Part shown: piece by piece, positions 13,412 to 14,343 of the stretch
Numbering within the stretch: position 1 is the stretch's first letter
Layout of the letters: the number at the start of each line of letters is the position of its first letter
DNA from: CAVXAE01 sp044225565
GTDB lineage: Bacteria; Pseudomonadota; Gammaproteobacteria; Steroidobacterales; Steroidobacteraceae
Assembly (NCBI GenBank): GCA_044225565.1
Contig: JBGAIL010000125.1
Coordinates: 1-14,343 of the forward strand
Length of the DNA: 14,343 nucleotides
Direction of reading: 5' to 3'
Made by a program: the position numbers and the translations under genes
The notes under the pieces: generated by a model
What the model was told of the DNA's origin: nothing
Database searches by the model: none
What the model saw: the letters and a program-made list of their open reading frames with translations, nothing else

Positions 13412-14343
13412 CTACCGATGCCGCTCTCCCCACCAGAGCAGCCTCGTCAGTGCATCTGCCATCTCGCGCGGATGCCGCGCGCGTCGCAGCTCGAATGCAG
13501 CCACTCCTTCGAGACTTCGAATGAAAGGGGGCCAGCTCGCAAGCCCCGCCGCATAGCGCTGACTCCGCTTCAACCGCGCGGCGGCGGCTGTGGGCGGCAC
13601 GGGAACAAGCAGGCCAGATGCATCAGCGGCCTTCGGCGACACGAAGATCACCGCCGCGAGCTTCATCGCATCGCTCGTGATGCGATACCGCCCATCCCGC
13701 AAGTCGACCTCGAACTTGCGGATGCCGCTGCGACGTTGAATGACGGGCGATTTCCGGATGGCATCCACCAGCTCCGCATCGTCGACGAACCGCAACGAAT
13801 CGCGGCGCAGATGCAGGAAGTTGGGAATCCCCCTGGCGAGCAGCGTCCGCGGGTCGACGAACACGGCGTCTTCCGCGAGCAGCGACAGGCCCTGCCGCAT
13901 GCATTGCAGCGTGAGCGTGGATTTTCCGGCGCCACTCTCGCCGACCAGCAACAATGCGCGCCCCTTCGAGCCGACACAGGCGGCGTGAAGCGGAGCGAGC
14001 GCCGCGGCACGGCTCGCAAGCGTGAATACGGCGAACTCGATCAACTCGTAGCGCGCGTGATAGGGAAACCGCAGCATTTCCCTGGAGAGCGACAGGAAGC
14101 CCGCGCGCGTTTGTGGATGCAGCGCTGCATAGTCCGCAGCCGTCACGGTGCCGCATATCAACCCCTCCCCCGCACGAGTCCGCAACTCCGGCGGCTCGCG
14201 TGTGCTGAAGGACTCGCCTTCCTGCAACTCGAGTCTCAGCGCGAACCTCGGAAGCCGCCCTGCCCGCCGCGGGCGCGGCAGGCGCGCATACGCTTCGTCC
14301 ACGAGGCGCAGCAGACGCGTACTGCTGCTGCGAAATTCGAATG
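13412..14343 (-). CDS. HprK-like P-loop kinase, 5' end outside the window
   Basis: A P-loop protein related to HPr kinase. A GTG at 14302 could start a 296-residue protein, but the frame stays open to the right edge and the upstream residues (FEFRSSSTRLLRLVDEAY) look like the natural N-terminal domain, so I treat it as partial. Counting from GTG 14302, Walker A is GESGAGKST (121-129), preceded by PLHAACV and followed by LLAEDAVFVD, a Walker-B-like strand. No HprK/P C-terminal signature is seen. Such short HprK-like kinases occur with PqqD-like proteins, lasso-peptide clusters and polysaccharide loci, where some phosphorylate peptides. It is convergent with the radical SAM gene. Its partner genes should lie to the right of the window. 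Confidence 0.78.
   Translation of the reverse strand, partial: FEFRSSSTRLLRLVDEAYARLPRPRRAGRLPRFALRLELQEGESFSTREPPELRTRAGEGLICGTVTAADYAALHPQTRAGFLSLSREMLRFPYHARYELIEFAVFTLASRAAALAPLHAACVGSKGRALLLVGESGAGKSTLTLQCMRQGLSLLAEDAVFVDPRTLLARGIPNFLHLRRDSLRFVDDAELVDAIRKSPVIQRRSGIRKFEVDLRDGRYRITSDAMKLAAVIFVSPKAADASGLLVPVPPTAAAARLKRSQRYAAGLASWPPFIRSLEGVAAFELRRARHPREMADALTRLLWWGERHR

Overview
The window is GC-rich, densely coded DNA from a proteobacterium, most likely a gammaproteobacterium near the Steroidobacter/Nevskia/Xanthomonas groups. The reasons are the gltX – tRNA-Ala(GGC) – tRNA-Glu(TTC) order (known from Pseudomonas and relatives), clear outer-membrane beta-barrels ending in Phe, lipoprotein signals, and Spinster-type MFS and IclR genes of the kind common in soil catabolic bacteria. 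The placement is by gene content only.

Layout. 1-1090: the 3' part of gltX, an intrinsic terminator, a strong sigma70 promoter with a GC-rich discriminator, and two tRNA genes. 1091-1726: a small, apparently decayed two-gene cassette (antitoxin-like small protein overlapping a truncated nucleotidyltransferase), then about 190 bases with nothing recognisable. 1727-3815: nitronate monooxygenase-family flavoprotein plus an MFS transporter, 28 bases apart. The transporter appears to lack two internal membrane helices. 3837-5351: an isochorismatase-like hydrolase (minus) diverging from an IclR regulator (plus). 5403-6323: an EamA/DMT permease (minus).

6343-11808 (minus strand) is the most interesting part: six genes that overlap or nearly touch and read as one operon. 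In transcription order they are a monoheme c-type cytochrome lipoprotein with an Ig-like C-terminus, an outer-membrane beta-barrel with its own N-terminal CxxCH haem site, a TorF/Gcw_chp-type outer-membrane protein, an ECF sigma factor, a zinc-finger transmembrane anti-sigma factor, and an S8 (subtilisin-like) protease lipoprotein. ATGA overlaps join cytochrome to haem-porin, sigma to anti-sigma, and anti-sigma to protease. The sigma start lies 2 bases after the TorF stop. The periplasmic part of the anti-sigma factor and the N-terminal part of the protease look alike, both resembling subtilase propeptide (I9-type) domains. The protease also appears to lack the oxyanion-hole Asn. My inference is an envelope-sensing circuit in which protease and anti-sigma factor interact through propeptide-like domains, wired to a possible cell-surface electron-transfer or haem-porin pair.

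11931-14343: a B12-binding-type radical SAM enzyme (plus), convergent with an HprK-like kinase (minus) that runs off the right edge. Their pairing hints at a modification or biosynthetic locus continuing to the right, but no precursor or pathway is visible.
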